Below, piece after piece: positions 29,396-38,377 of a DNA stretch of 64,000 nt (position 1 is its first letter; the number at the start of each line of letters is the position of its first letter). The notes below the pieces were generated by a model. That model saw only the letters and a list, made by a program, of their open reading frames with translations. It did not search any database and was not told the origin of the DNA. A program made the translations under genes and the position numbers. The stretch is from Azospirillum ramasamyi (lineage in GTDB: Bacteria; Pseudomonadota; Alphaproteobacteria; Azospirillales; Azospirillaceae). Where the stretch lies: positions 1,622,978 to 1,686,977 of the forward strand of contig NZ_CP029829.1 in the NCBI RefSeq assembly GCF_003233655.1, read 5' to 3'.

Positions 29396-29539
29396 CGGGA
29401 CTCCACCCAAGGGAGGGTGGCCGACGGAAGCCGGTTCCACGAACGCAACCCGCCCAACCGTTTTTCCCGGTCGCGGCGGATGGGGGCGGCGCGCTATAAC
29501 CCATCCCATTCCCTCGATTTTCCGGCACACGAACGGTCC

Positions 29540-31372
29540 ATGGCTCCTCCCGCACCCATCACGGCGCTCCAGGGCGTCTCCGTCACCTTCGGCGGCCGTC
29601 CGCTGTTCGACGGCATCGACCTGTCCATCGCCCGCGGCGACCGCGCCTGCCTGGTCGGACGCAACGGGTCGGGCAAGTCGACGCTGATGAAGGTGCTGGC
29701 CGGGATGATCCACCCCGACGGCGGCACCGTCTTCGTCCAGCCCGGCGCCCGCATCGCCTATCTGCCGCAGGAACCGGACTTCACCGGCTGCGCCACCGTC
29801 CACGATTATGTCGTGCAGGGCCTGCCCGCCGACGAGCAGGACGAGGCCCACCGGGTCGACGCCGTGCTGGACAAGCTGCAGGTGGACGGCAGCCTCGACC
29901 CCCGCACCCTGTCGGGCGGCGAGTCGCGCCGCGCCGCGCTGGCCCGCACGCTGGTCGGCAACCCCGACGTCATGCTGCTGGACGAGCCGACCAACCATCT
30001 CGACCTCCCCACCATCGAGTGGCTGGAGGAGGAACTGCTGTCCTTCCGCGGCGGGCTGCTGCTGATCAGCCATGACCGCGCCTTCCTGAACCGGCTGGCC
30101 AAGCGCACGCTGTGGCTCGACCGCGGCACGGTGCGCGCCACCGACCGCGGCTTCGCCGAGTTCGAGACCTGGCAGGCCGAGGTGTTCGAAGCGGAGGAGG
30201 CCGCGGCCCACAAGCTGGACCGCAAGATCGAAAGCGAGATGAAGTGGCTGCGCGAGGGCATCTCCGCCCGGCGCACCCGCAACATGGGGCGCGTGCGCAA
30301 CCTTCTCGACCTGCGCGCCGGGCGCGCGGAGCAGATCAAGGGCGGACAGCAGGCCAAGCTCGCCATCGCCGAGGCGGAGCGCGGCGGCCGGCTGGTGATC
30401 GAGGCGACCGGCATCTCCAAGGGCTTCGACACCCCCGAGGGCCGCAAGACCATCGTGAAGAACTTCTCCACCCGCATCCTGCGCGGCGACCGGGTGGGGC
30501 TGATCGGGCCGAACGGCGCCGGCAAATCCACCCTGCTGAAGATGCTGACCGGCCAGCTGGCGCCCGACGAGGGCACGGTGAAGCTGGGGACCAACCTGGA
30601 CACCGCCTATTTCGACCAGCGGCGCGAGGGGCTGGATCCTGAGGACACCATCCGCAAGGTGCTGTGCCCCTTCGGCGGCGACGCGGTGATGGTCAACGGC
30701 GTGTCGCGCCATGTCGCCGGCTACATCAAGGATTTCCTGTTCGATACCCGGCAGCTGGACAGCCCGGTGAAGGCGCTGTCGGGCGGCGAGCGCAACCGGC
30801 TTCTGCTGGCCCGGCTGTTCGCCAAGCCCAGCAACATGATGATCCTCGACGAGCCGACCAACGACCTCGACATGGATACGCTGGACCTGCTGGAGGACGT
30901 GCTGGGCGACTATCAGGGCACGCTGCTGCTGGTCAGCCACGACCGCGACTTCCTCGACCGGCTGGTGACCGCCACCATCGCGCTGGAGGGTGACGGCACC
31001 GCCACCGAATATGCCGGCGGCTATTCCGACTACCTGCTGCAGCGCCCGGCCAAGGCGGCCCCCGCCCCCGCCGCCGCCAAGCCGAAGGCGGCCGCCGCGA
31101 CGCCGGCCGCCGCGCCCAAGCCGCGCGGCAAGCTGAGCTACAAGGACCAGCGCGAACTGGACGAACTGCCGGCCCGCATGGACGGGCTGGGGACGGAAAT
31201 CGCCAAGCTGGAGAAGGCGCTGGCCGATCCCGACCTGTTCACCCGCGATCCCGCCAAGTTCCAGAAGTCCAGCGAGCAGCTGCACGCCAAGCAGGCCGAC
31301 CTCGCCGCGGCGGAGGAACGCTGGCTGGAACTGGAAGCGATGCGGGAAGAGTTGGAAGGCGGGCGGGCATGA
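29540..31372 (+). CDS. ABC-F family ATPase, Uup-like
   Basis: Product of 610 residues with two ABC domains and no membrane part. Domain 1: Walker A GRNGSGKST (residues 40-48), signature LSGGESRR, Walker B LLLDEPTNHLD. Then the linker that reaches the ribosomal P-site (~residues 200-290), and domain 2: Walker A GPNGAGKST (~321-329), LSGGERNR, LILDEPTNDLD-type Walker B. An Ala/Pro/Lys-rich segment and a coiled coil (~545-610) at the C-terminus match Uup. Such proteins act on ribosomes or on branched DNA. ATG 29540 matches the family start. Its last 4 bases overlap the EamA gene. Confidence 0.93.
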   Translation: MAPPAPITALQGVSVTFGGRPLFDGIDLSIARGDRACLVGRNGSGKSTLMKVLAGMIHPDGGTVFVQPGARIAYLPQEPDFTGCATVHDYVVQGLPADEQDEAHRVDAVLDKLQVDGSLDPRTLSGGESRRAALARTLVGNPDVMLLDEPTNHLDLPTIEWLEEELLSFRGGLLLISHDRAFLNRLAKRTLWLDRGTVRATDRGFAEFETWQAEVFEAEEAAAHKLDRKIESEMKWLREGISARRTRNMGRVRNLLDLRAGRAEQIKGGQQAKLAIAEAERGGRLVIEATGISKGFDTPEGRKTIVKNFSTRILRGDRVGLIGPNGAGKSTLLKMLTGQLAPDEGTVKLGTNLDTAYFDQRREGLDPEDTIRKVLCPFGGDAVMVNGVSRHVAGYIKDFLFDTRQLDSPVKALSGGERNRLLLARLFAKPSNMMILDEPTNDLDMDTLDLLEDVLGDYQGTLLLVSHDRDFLDRLVTATIALEGDGTATEYAGGYSDYLLQRPAKAAPAPAAAKPKAAAATPAAAPKPRGKLSYKDQRELDELPARMDGLGTEIAKLEKALADPDLFTRDPAKFQKSSEQLHAKQADLAAAEERWLELEAMREELEGGRA

Positions 31373-32247
31373 GCTTGGCCCATACGCTCCAGGCGCTGGT
31401 GGTGATGGCGCTGTGGGGGCTGAACTTCGTCGTGGCGAAATGGGCGCTGGCCGAATTCCCGCCGCTCTTCGTGATGTTCGTGCGCTTCGCCCTGGTGGCG
31501 GTGCTGATCATCCCCTTCTTCCGCGTGCCGCGGGACAAGCTGTGGAAGATCGCGCTGCTGTCGGTGACGCTCGGCAGCATCCATTTCCCGATGATGTTCA
31601 CAGGGCTTCAGGGCATCGACGCCGCCACCGCCTCGCTGGCGGCGCAGGCGCAGGTGCCGTTTTCCTCCCTGCTGGCGGCGGTGGTGTTCAAGGACAAGCT
31701 GGGCTGGCGCCGCGGCATCGGCATGGCCGCCGCCTTCGCCGGTGTGGCGGTGATCGCGGGCGAGCCGCGGCTGGGCGATTCGCTCTATTCGCTGCTGCTG
31801 ATCCTGGCGGCGAGCTTCGCCTTTGCCGTGGCGAGCGTGCAGATGAAGCTGATCGGCGCGGTGAACGGCTTCGCCGTCAACGGCTGGATGGCGCTGTTCG
31901 CCATGCCGCAGCTGCTGGTCCTGTCGCTGTTGCTGGAGCAAGGACAGATGGAGGCGCTCGCCAACTCCACCTGGGTGGGCTGGGCGTCGATCGTCTACAT
32001 GGCGGTCGCCGTCACCATCATCGCCTATGGGCTGTGGTATCCGCTGCTCGGCCGCTACTCCGTCAATCAGACCATGCCCTACCTGCTGACGGTACCGATC
32101 TTCGGCGTCGCATCGGGTGCGCTGCTGATGGGCGATCCGCTGACGATCAACCTCGCCTTCGGCGGGCTGCTGACCATCGGCGGAGTCGCGGTGATCGTCC
32201 GGCGCGGGCCGAAGGCGGTCAACGAAACGGTCACGAATCCAACATGA
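31369..32247 (+). CDS. EamA/DMT-family transporter
   Basis: Product of 292 residues with ten hydrophobic helices in two EamA repeats (starting ALWGLNFVVAKWAL and, in the second half, LILAASFAFAVASVQMK). Family members export amino acids and other metabolites such as O-acetylserine/cysteine. The overlap with the ABC-F stop (ATGA 31369-31372) and with the amidase start (32244-32247) makes a tight three-gene unit. Substrate unknown. Confidence 0.92.
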   Translation: MSLAHTLQALVVMALWGLNFVVAKWALAEFPPLFVMFVRFALVAVLIIPFFRVPRDKLWKIALLSVTLGSIHFPMMFTGLQGIDAATASLAAQAQVPFSSLLAAVVFKDKLGWRRGIGMAAAFAGVAVIAGEPRLGDSLYSLLLILAASFAFAVASVQMKLIGAVNGFAVNGWMALFAMPQLLVLSLLLEQGQMEALANSTWVGWASIVYMAVAVTIIAYGLWYPLLGRYSVNQTMPYLLTVPIFGVASGALLMGDPLTINLAFGGLLTIGGVAVIVRRGPKAVNETVTNPT

Positions 32248-32936
32248 ACGCCTTCCGCCGGATCGACCTCCCCTCTCCCAACCACGGCCCCCGGGCCGAT
32301 GGCGCGCGGGTGGAGCTGTTGATCCTGCACTACACCGGCATGCCGACCGCCGCCCATGCGCTGGACCGTCTCCGCGACCCGGCGGCCCAGGTCAGCGCCC
32401 ATTACACGGTGGACGAGGACGGCACCATCTACGCCCATGTCGACGAGGACCGGCGGGCCTGGCATGCCGGCCGGTCGAGCTGGCGCGGGGCGGAGGACGT
32501 GAACAGCCGCTCCATCGGCGTCGAGATCGTCAACCCCGGCCACGAGTTCGGCTACCGCCCCTTCCCGCCGGTGCAGATGGCGGCGGTGGCCGAGCTTTGC
32601 CGCGGCATCGTGGAGCGCCATGCCATCGCCCCCGCCGACGTGCTGGGCCACAGCGACGTGGCGCCCGCCCGCAAGGAGGATCCGGGCGAGCTGTTCGACT
32701 GGCCGGGCCTTGCCGCCCAGGGCATCGGGCTCTGGCCCACGCCGTCCCAGGCCGACGACGGCCCCTTCACCGATGCGGAGGTCGCCACGCTGCTGGAACG
32801 CTATGGCTACGACCCGGCCGAACCGCTGGCGCTGCTGGCCTTCCAGCGCCATTTCCACCCCGACTGCCTGAGCGGCGCCGCGAATGCCGAGACGGTGCGG
32901 CGCCTGCGCGCGCTGCTGCGGCTGACCGGCCGGTGA
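32244..32936 (+). CDS. N-acetylmuramoyl-L-alanine amidase (AmpD-like, Amidase_2)
   Basis: Product of 230 residues. Amidase_2 zinc ligands are visible: His in LILHYTGM, His in VLGHSDVAPARK and Asp in EDPGELFDW, with a catalytic Glu in IGVEIVNPG. A C-terminal peptidoglycan-binding-like segment (residues ~170-228: TDAEVATLLERYGYD, LLAFQRHFHPD) follows. No signal peptide is seen, so it should act in the cytosol on anhydro-muropeptides, recycling cell wall. The start overlaps the EamA stop by 4 bases. rnpB begins about 80 bases later. Confidence 0.92.
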   Translation: MNAFRRIDLPSPNHGPRADGARVELLILHYTGMPTAAHALDRLRDPAAQVSAHYTVDEDGTIYAHVDEDRRAWHAGRSSWRGAEDVNSRSIGVEIVNPGHEFGYRPFPPVQMAAVAELCRGIVERHAIAPADVLGHSDVAPARKEDPGELFDWPGLAAQGIGLWPTPSQADDGPFTDAEVATLLERYGYDPAEPLALLAFQRHFHPDCLSGAANAETVRRLRALLRLTGR

Positions 32937-33015
32937 TGGCACGCGCGATTTCTTTAGCCGATTGAAGCGCCGCTTGATTTGGGATTTGCCCCCCCGGCCG
33001 GTTCCCTATATGAAC

Positions 33016-33427
<412 letters not shown>

Positions 33428-33438
33428 CCCAAATCTTT

Positions 33439-33638
33439 GCCCATTCCATCCCAGTCCGGGCAGCCGGCCGGGGCGCATGATCCCATGCCGCCTGCCGGCG
33501 GCGGACCACTCATGGCGCCTCGTGGCGGAAGTAGTCCCATTCCGCCCGCCGGCGGCGATTTTCCCATACCGCCCCATGGTGGCACTCTTTTGCCCCCATG
33601 CCGCCCGATCGGATGGTTCGGCATGGGACGGCATGGGC
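33439..33638. promoter_or_regulatory. Distal MraZ-box-like arrays
   Basis: GCCCA at 33439 and TCCCA at 33449; TCCCA at 33562 and CCCCA at 33572; and on the other strand TGGTT 33614, TGGGA 33624 and TGGGC 33634. Within each group the step is exactly 10 bases, the known spacing of MraZ sites (TGGGN, 5-base spacer). Single copies with the same sense occur at 33481 and 33535. Confidence 0.5.
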
Positions 33639-33649
33639 GCTCTCCGTCG

Positions 33650-33779
33650 TCATCCACAGGGCGGGGCCCGCCCTTGCTCTCCCGCATCCCGCAGTTTGCC
33701 GGGCTTTCCCGCAGCCATCCCCAGGATGTGCACGGCTCCATCCACATTTTCCCCAGACTAATCCACAGCCGGTGGATAA
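33650..33779. promoter_or_regulatory. Degenerate DnaA-box cluster
   Basis: Compared with TTATCCACA: TCATCCACA at 33650-33658 (one change), CCATCCACA at 33738-33746 (two), TAATCCACA at 33759-33767 (one) and, reversed, GGTGGATAA at 33771-33779 (one). Confidence 0.5.
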
Positions 33780-33792
33780 CTGTGGGGCGATT

Positions 33793-33827
33793 TCCCATGC
33801 CGTCCCATGCCGGACCGGACTTTCCCA
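33793..33827. promoter_or_regulatory. Middle MraZ-box-like array
   Basis: TCCCA at 33793, 33803 and 33823 keep a 10-base register, with the 33813 position not matching. The first two share the spacer TGCCG with the proximal array. Confidence 0.5.
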
Positions 33828-33925
33828 CCCAAGGTCCTATGCCGTCGGAGGGGGTCGATTCGACGATGCGATAGACCATGGACCAGGCACATTTTATTAA
33901 ACTTTGGGAACATTTGCGGAACATG

Positions 33926-33945
33926 TGTGGATAACTTTATCCACA
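33926..33945. promoter_or_regulatory. Perfect inverted pair of DnaA boxes
   Basis: TGTGGATAA (33926-33934) and TTATCCACA (33937-33945) are both exact consensus DnaA boxes, head to head with two bases between. An A/T-rich patch lies immediately to the left. Confidence 0.7.
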
Positions 33946-34061
33946 TCGGCAGAGTCCAGCGAAATACTGCGATGATTCTGGAAATTCGTGCGCCAACTTG
34001 CGCGGATGACACAGCTTGGCCCGAAAGTCTTGACACCCCCGTCTGAATACTCGGGGGGCCG

Positions 34062-34101
34062 TTGACGCCCATGCCGTCCCATGCTATCCCAAGAACGCCC
34101 A
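34062..34101 (+). promoter_or_regulatory. dcw promoter with overlapping MraZ operator
   Basis: TTGACG (34062-34067) and TATCCC (34085-34090) have a 17-bp spacer. Four NCCCA boxes at 34067, 34077, 34087 and 34097 (TGGGN on the other strand) have a strict 10-bp period and cover the promoter, the arrangement expected for autorepression by MraZ. An inverted repeat TTAACC/GGTTAA (34115-34120 and 34127-34132) lies just downstream in the leader. Confidence 0.75.
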
Positions 34102-34222
34102 TTTAAGGGGGGCTTTAACCCATTCTGGTTAACACCGGGGGGCTGGAGCTGAATGGGCCAAGCGGGGCTAGCGCGGAGCACCCGACCGCGCGTGGGGGAT
34201 AGCAGGGGGGATCGCCGGGCCT

Positions 34223-34720
34223 ATGGCCGTTTTCCTGTCCACATACGTCAACAAAGTTGACAGGAAAGGGCGTGTGTCCATCCCGGCACAGTTCCGGCAG
34301 TCGCTTGCCAAGACGTCGGCTCCCACCACCGTCTATCTCTGGCCCTCGCTGAACCACCAGGCGCTGGAAGGCGCCGACCAGGACTATCTCGACGTCCTCT
34401 CCGAAAGCCTCGAATCCCCCGACCTCGATGCCGACGAGCGCGACATGATCGAGACCTTCATCTTCGGAAAGCTGATCCCCGTCTCCTCCGACGCCGAAGG
34501 CCGCATCGTCCTGCCCAAGGAGCTGGCGGAGTTCGCCGGCATCACCGAGGAAGCCGCCTTCATCGGCCGCCGCAAGACCTTCCAGATCTGGGAACCCGAT
34601 TCACTGAAGGCCCACGAGGCCGCACTTCGCGAGCAGGTCGTGCGCAAGGACATCTCCCTCAGCCAGATCGTCGCCAAGGCCTCCCGCGGTGCCGCCGGCC
34701 GGAGCGGGGAGGGCGCCTGA
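34223..34720 (+). CDS. mraZ: Transcriptional regulator MraZ
   Basis: Product of 165 residues, first gene of the dcw cluster. It has two SpoVT/AbrB-like halves, each with the D-x-x-G-R DNA-contact motif: [10 protein letters not shown] near residue 15 and [10 protein letters not shown] near residue 90. MraZ forms rings that bind direct repeats of TGGGN in its own promoter; four such repeats overlap the promoter 120-160 bases upstream. It regulates cell division and wall genes. The stop TGA shares its last base with the rsmH ATG, so translation is coupled. Confidence 0.97.
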   Translation: MAVFLSTYVNKVDRKGRVSIPAQFRQSLAKTSAPTTVYLWPSLNHQALEGADQDYLDVLSESLESPDLDADERDMIETFIFGKLIPVSSDAEGRIVLPKELAEFAGITEEAAFIGRRKTFQIWEPDSLKAHEAALREQVVRKDISLSQIVAKASRGAAGRSGEGA

Positions 34721-35697
34721 TGACCGGAAACACCCCCATCCACATCCCCGTCCTGCTGGACGAAGTGATCGCGGCACTCGCCCCGCGCGACGGCGGCCTC
34801 TATGTCGACGGCACCTTCGGCGCCGGCGGCTACAGCCGCGCCCTGCTGCGGTCGGCGTCCTGCCGCGTGATCGGCATCGATCGCGACCCCGCCGCGATCG
34901 AGCGCGGCCGCGCGCTGGCCCAGGAGTTCCCGGGCCGGCTGGAGGTGATCGAAGGCCGCTTCGGCGACATGGACAGGCTGCTGGCGGACCATGGCGTCAC
35001 GACCGTGGACGGCGTGGCGCTCGACGTCGGCGTCTCCTCCCCCCAGATCGACGAGCCGGAACGCGGGTTCTCCTTCCGCTTCGACGGCCCGCTCGACATG
35101 CGGATGGGACGGGATGGGCCGACCGCCGCCGATGTGGTCAACACCGCCGACGAGGCGGAACTGGCCGACATCATCTATCACCTCGGCGAGGAGCGGATGG
35201 CGCGCCGCGTCGCCCGCGCCATCGTCGCCGCCCGCCGCGAGGCGCCGATCGAACGCACGGCGCGGCTGGCGGAAATCATCCGCTCCGTGGTGCCGAAGGG
35301 AAAGGGCGACGGGATCGACCCCGCCACCCGCAGCTTCCAGGCGCTGCGCATCCATGTGAACGACGAGCTGGGCGAACTGCGGCGCGGCCTGTCCGCCGCC
35401 GAATCGCTGCTGGCGCCCGGCGGGCGTCTGGCCGTCGTCTCCTTCCATTCCCTGGAGGACCGCGAGGTCAAGGCGTTCCTGCGGGAACGGTCCTCGCCGC
35501 CGCCCTCCCCGTCCCGCCATACGCCCGTGACCGCGGTCGCGGCGCATCACCCATCCTTCCGCCTGCTCTCCCGGAAGCCCGTGGACCCGAGCGAGGCAGA
35601 AGCCCGCAACAATCCCCGCGCCCGGTCCGCCCGGCTGCGCGCGGCTGAACGTACCGAGGCGCCCGCGTTCCCGGCGCCCGGCAAGGAGGCAGCATGA
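34720..35697 (+). CDS. rsmH: 16S rRNA (cytosine-1402-N4)-methyltransferase
   Basis: Product of 325 residues. The SAM-binding motif is [14 protein letters not shown] (near residue 28), with [16 protein letters not shown] and the C-terminal [18 protein letters not shown] block typical of RsmH (MraW). It methylates N4 of C1402 in the decoding centre. It overlaps mraZ at the first base and ftsL by 4 bases. Confidence 0.97.
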   Translation: MTGNTPIHIPVLLDEVIAALAPRDGGLYVDGTFGAGGYSRALLRSASCRVIGIDRDPAAIERGRALAQEFPGRLEVIEGRFGDMDRLLADHGVTTVDGVALDVGVSSPQIDEPERGFSFRFDGPLDMRMGRDGPTAADVVNTADEAELADIIYHLGEERMARRVARAIVAARREAPIERTARLAEIIRSVVPKGKGDGIDPATRSFQALRIHVNDELGELRRGLSAAESLLAPGGRLAVVSFHSLEDREVKAFLRERSSPPPSPSRHTPVTAVAAHHPSFRLLSRKPVDPSEAEARNNPRARSARLRAAERTEAPAFPAPGKEAA

Positions 35698-36494
35698 AAG
35701 GCAAGACCTGGCTGTTCTGGGGTGGCCTGATCGCGGTCGCCGGTGGCGTGCTGTTCCAGACCAGCTACGACGTCCAGGATCTGGAGGAGAAGCTTGCCGG
35801 GCTGAATCGCAAGATCATCCACGAGCAGGAGTCCATCCAGGTCCTGAAGGCCGAGTGGAGCTACCTGAACGATCCGTCCAAGCTGGAGCAGATGGCCCAG
35901 TCCTATCTGGCGCTGCAGCCGACGGAGCCGCGCCAGTATGTGGCGTTGGACCTGATCCCCATGCGCCCGGCCGATGCCGTTCCGCCTTCCGCCCCCGGCC
36001 AGCCCGGCGCCGCTCCGCTGCCGCCGATGGTCCGCGCGCCCGGCACCTCCCAGGTCGCTTCCGCCCGCGTCCCTGCCCTTCCCAACACCACGGCCGCCGG
36101 AATCGTTCCGGCCAGCGTGCCGGCGGCCGCCAAGCCGCTGCCGATGGACAAGGCGCTGGAACGTGCGGCGGTCGTCGTGCCGGCTTCCCTGCCGTCCGGC
36201 GGCGGCCTTGCCAATCCGGCTCCGCGCGTCAAGCCCTCCGCCCTGGTGCCGGGTGCGGCCCGCGCCCCGGCGGAGAAGACCCCTGAAAAGGCCGGGGCCG
36301 ACCGTGCCGCCGGCAAGCTCGCTCCGAACGCCCCGACCGCGCCCAACCGGACGACCGAGGTGGCGACCCGGCCGATGCCGCCCGCCGCGCCTCCCGCTCC
36401 CGCGCCCAAGGCGGCGGCTGCCCAGCAGCCCTACCAGCCCAAGCCGACCGACAGCCTGGGCCTGCTCGTCGCACGGCTGGGGGCCAATCGATGA
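35694..36494 (+). CDS. ftsL: Cell division protein FtsL with long Pro/Ala-rich tail
   Basis: Position and N-terminal half identify FtsL: a membrane helix (residues ~6-22) and a leucine-zipper-like coiled coil (~27-60, [20 protein letters not shown] onward), then [24 protein letters not shown]. FtsL joins FtsB and FtsQ in the divisome and activates FtsWI. At 266 residues it is about twice the usual length: the region after ~85 is low-complexity Pro/Ala/Lys in the periplasm, with no family match. Overlaps on both sides are ATGA type. Confidence 0.88.
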   Translation: MKGKTWLFWGGLIAVAGGVLFQTSYDVQDLEEKLAGLNRKIIHEQESIQVLKAEWSYLNDPSKLEQMAQSYLALQPTEPRQYVALDLIPMRPADAVPPSAPGQPGAAPLPPMVRAPGTSQVASARVPALPNTTAAGIVPASVPAAAKPLPMDKALERAAVVVPASLPSGGGLANPAPRVKPSALVPGAARAPAEKTPEKAGADRAAGKLAPNAPTAPNRTTEVATRPMPPAAPPAPAPKAAAAQQPYQPKPTDSLGLLVARLGANR

Positions 36495-38377
36495 ACGGTT
36501 ACGACCACGGCGGCCCGGCCGGCTACGGCCAGCCCGGCGGTGGCGGCGTGCCCGGCAGCCCGGGCAGCACCTATGTCCCGCCACCGGCGCCCTCGCCCTA
36601 TCAGCAGCAGCCCCAGCAGCCCTACGCCAAGCCGCAGACGTCGCTGGCGGTCGCTCTGGAGCAGAGCCGTTACCGCCTGCTGGTGACGGCTGCCGTGGTC
36701 ACGACGGTCTTCACCGCGATCAGCGTCAAGCTGGCGATGGCGACCCTGTTCGGCGGCGGCGGCGAGCCGCGCCAGCATGTGGCGCTGGCGGTGGACAACA
36801 CCACCACCAACCGGGCCGACATCATCGACCGCCACGGCAACCTGCTGGCGACCTCGCTGGTCACCCAGTCTCTGTTCGCCGATCCCAAGCTGATCTCACA
36901 CCCGGAAGAGGCCGCGCGGAAGCTGGTCAGCGTCCTGCCGGAACTGGACTACAAGGATCTGGTGACCAAGCTGAGCGGTGACCGTCGCTTCGTCTGGCTG
37001 AAGCGCAACCTGACGCCGAGGGAGCAGGCCGCCGTCCACCGTCTGGGCATTCCCGGCGTCGCCTTCGAGCGGGAGGAGCGCCGCTTCTACCCGGCCGGCC
37101 CGCTGACCTCGCATGTGGTCGGCTTCACCGGGATCGACAACAACGGCCTTGCCGGCATGGAGCAGGGCTTCAACAAGCGCCTGACCGAGGATCCCGGCAC
37201 GCCGCTGCAGCTGTCACTCGACTTGAGGTTGCAGCACGTCCTGAAGAAGGAGCTGGTGGCGACGGTGCAGGAATTCAGCGCCATCGGCGCCACCGGCATC
37301 GTCTTCGACGTGCGCAGCGGCGAAGTCCTGGCCATGGTTTCGCTGCCCGATTTCGACCCGCAGGATCCGACCGGCCGCGATCCCGACACGCTGTTCAACC
37401 GGGCGACGCTCGGCGTGTACGAAATGGGTTCGACCTTCAAGATTTTCAACTCGGCGTTGGCGTTCGACACCGGCAGGATCCGTCCGTCGGACGTGTTCGA
37501 CGCCAAGAATCCGATCAAGGTCGGCCGCTTCACCATCAACGACTACCACGGCAAGAATCGCGCCCTGACGGTGGCGGAAGTGTTCCAGCACTCCTCCAAC
37601 CTCGGCTCCGTGCGCATGGTCCAGCAGGTGGGCGTCGCGGCGCAGAAGTCCTTCATGACCAAGATGGGCTTCACCAAGCCCACCGGGCTGGAGCTTCCGG
37701 AGAACGGCTGGCCGCTGGTGCCCAACCCGTGGCGCGAGGTCAACAGCTTCACCATCTCCTTCGGCCACGGCCTCTCGGTCAGCCCGATGCACACGGTGGC
37801 CGCCTCCGCGGCCGTCGTCAACGGCGGCTACTTCCACAAGCCGACGCTGCTGAAGCGCAGTTCGGACGCCGAAATCCCGACCGAGCAGGTCCTGTCGCCC
37901 CATACCTCCGACCTGATGCGGCGCATGCTCCGCTTCGTGGTCACCGAGGGAACCGCGAAGTCGGCCGCTGTAAAGGGCTATGTCGTCGGCGGCAAGACCG
38001 GAACGGCCGACAAGCAGAAGGGCCGGCATTACCAGAAGAACTCGCGCATGTCGTCGTTCCTGGGGGCCTTCCCGATGAACGACCCGCGCTATGTCGTCTA
38101 TGTTCTTGTCGACGAGCCCAAGGCGACGGCCAAGACCTTCGGCTACGCCACCGGCGGCTGGGTCGCCGCTCCGGCTGCCGGCCGCATCATCAGGCAGATC
38201 GGCCCGCTGCTGAACGTTCCGGTGGTGGACGAGGACTCGCCCGAGATCCTCAACGCCACCTACCTGAACGCCGCCGGCTCCACCAACTGGCAACAGCACC
38301 TGCCCCCCGTCTCCGCACCACCCCCGCCGAAGGGAAGCACCGTTGCGTCTTTCCCAACTCAGACCAAGCCCCGCTGA
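36491..38377 (+). CDS. ftsI: Septal peptidoglycan transpeptidase FtsI (PBP3)
   Basis: Class B penicillin-binding protein of 628 residues. A Gly/Pro/Gln-rich cytosolic N-terminus of ~55 residues precedes the membrane helix (~60-85). The pedestal domain includes RADIIDRHGNLLATS. The transpeptidase motifs are S314 in MGSTFK, SSN (HSSNLGS) and KTG (GGKTGTAD, ~500). It cross-links septal peptidoglycan made by FtsW. The long disordered N-terminus and Pro-rich end differ from E. coli FtsI. It overlaps ftsL by 4 bases and murE by 35. Confidence 0.95.
   Translation: MNGYDHGGPAGYGQPGGGGVPGSPGSTYVPPPAPSPYQQQPQQPYAKPQTSLAVALEQSRYRLLVTAAVVTTVFTAISVKLAMATLFGGGGEPRQHVALAVDNTTTNRADIIDRHGNLLATSLVTQSLFADPKLISHPEEAARKLVSVLPELDYKDLVTKLSGDRRFVWLKRNLTPREQAAVHRLGIPGVAFEREERRFYPAGPLTSHVVGFTGIDNNGLAGMEQGFNKRLTEDPGTPLQLSLDLRLQHVLKKELVATVQEFSAIGATGIVFDVRSGEVLAMVSLPDFDPQDPTGRDPDTLFNRATLGVYEMGSTFKIFNSALAFDTGRIRPSDVFDAKNPIKVGRFTINDYHGKNRALTVAEVFQHSSNLGSVRMVQQVGVAAQKSFMTKMGFTKPTGLELPENGWPLVPNPWREVNSFTISFGHGLSVSPMHTVAASAAVVNGGYFHKPTLLKRSSDAEIPTEQVLSPHTSDLMRRMLRFVVTEGTAKSAAVKGYVVGGKTGTADKQKGRHYQKNSRMSSFLGAFPMNDPRYVVYVLVDEPKATAKTFGYATGGWVAAPAAGRIIRQIGPLLNVPVVDEDSPEILNATYLNAAGSTNWQQHLPPVSAPPPPKGSTVASFPTQTKPR

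Larger units (their letters stand above)
33428..34222. other. Gene-free regulatory region upstream of mraZ
   Basis: About 800 bases with no credible coding frame between rnpB and mraZ. It contains at least five groups of NCCCA/TGGGN repeats at a 10-bp step and a group of DnaA-box-like 9-mers, listed separately, plus an A/T-rich patch at about 33889-33925. The promoter of the dcw cluster lies at its right end. Confidence 0.85.

Noticed and set aside
28076..31285. Long minus-strand open frame opposite the ABC-F and membrane-protein genes
   Set aside because: It is antisense to two well-supported genes and has a repetitive, domain-free product.
33439..34101. Possible CRISPR-like array
   Set aside because: The repeats are 5 bases with 5-base spacers and fit MraZ sites; there are no 25-35 bp repeats or cas genes.
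34115..34132. CtrA site in the mraZ leader
   Set aside because: TTAA pairs are present, but the gap is 10 bases and not the 7 of a CtrA box.
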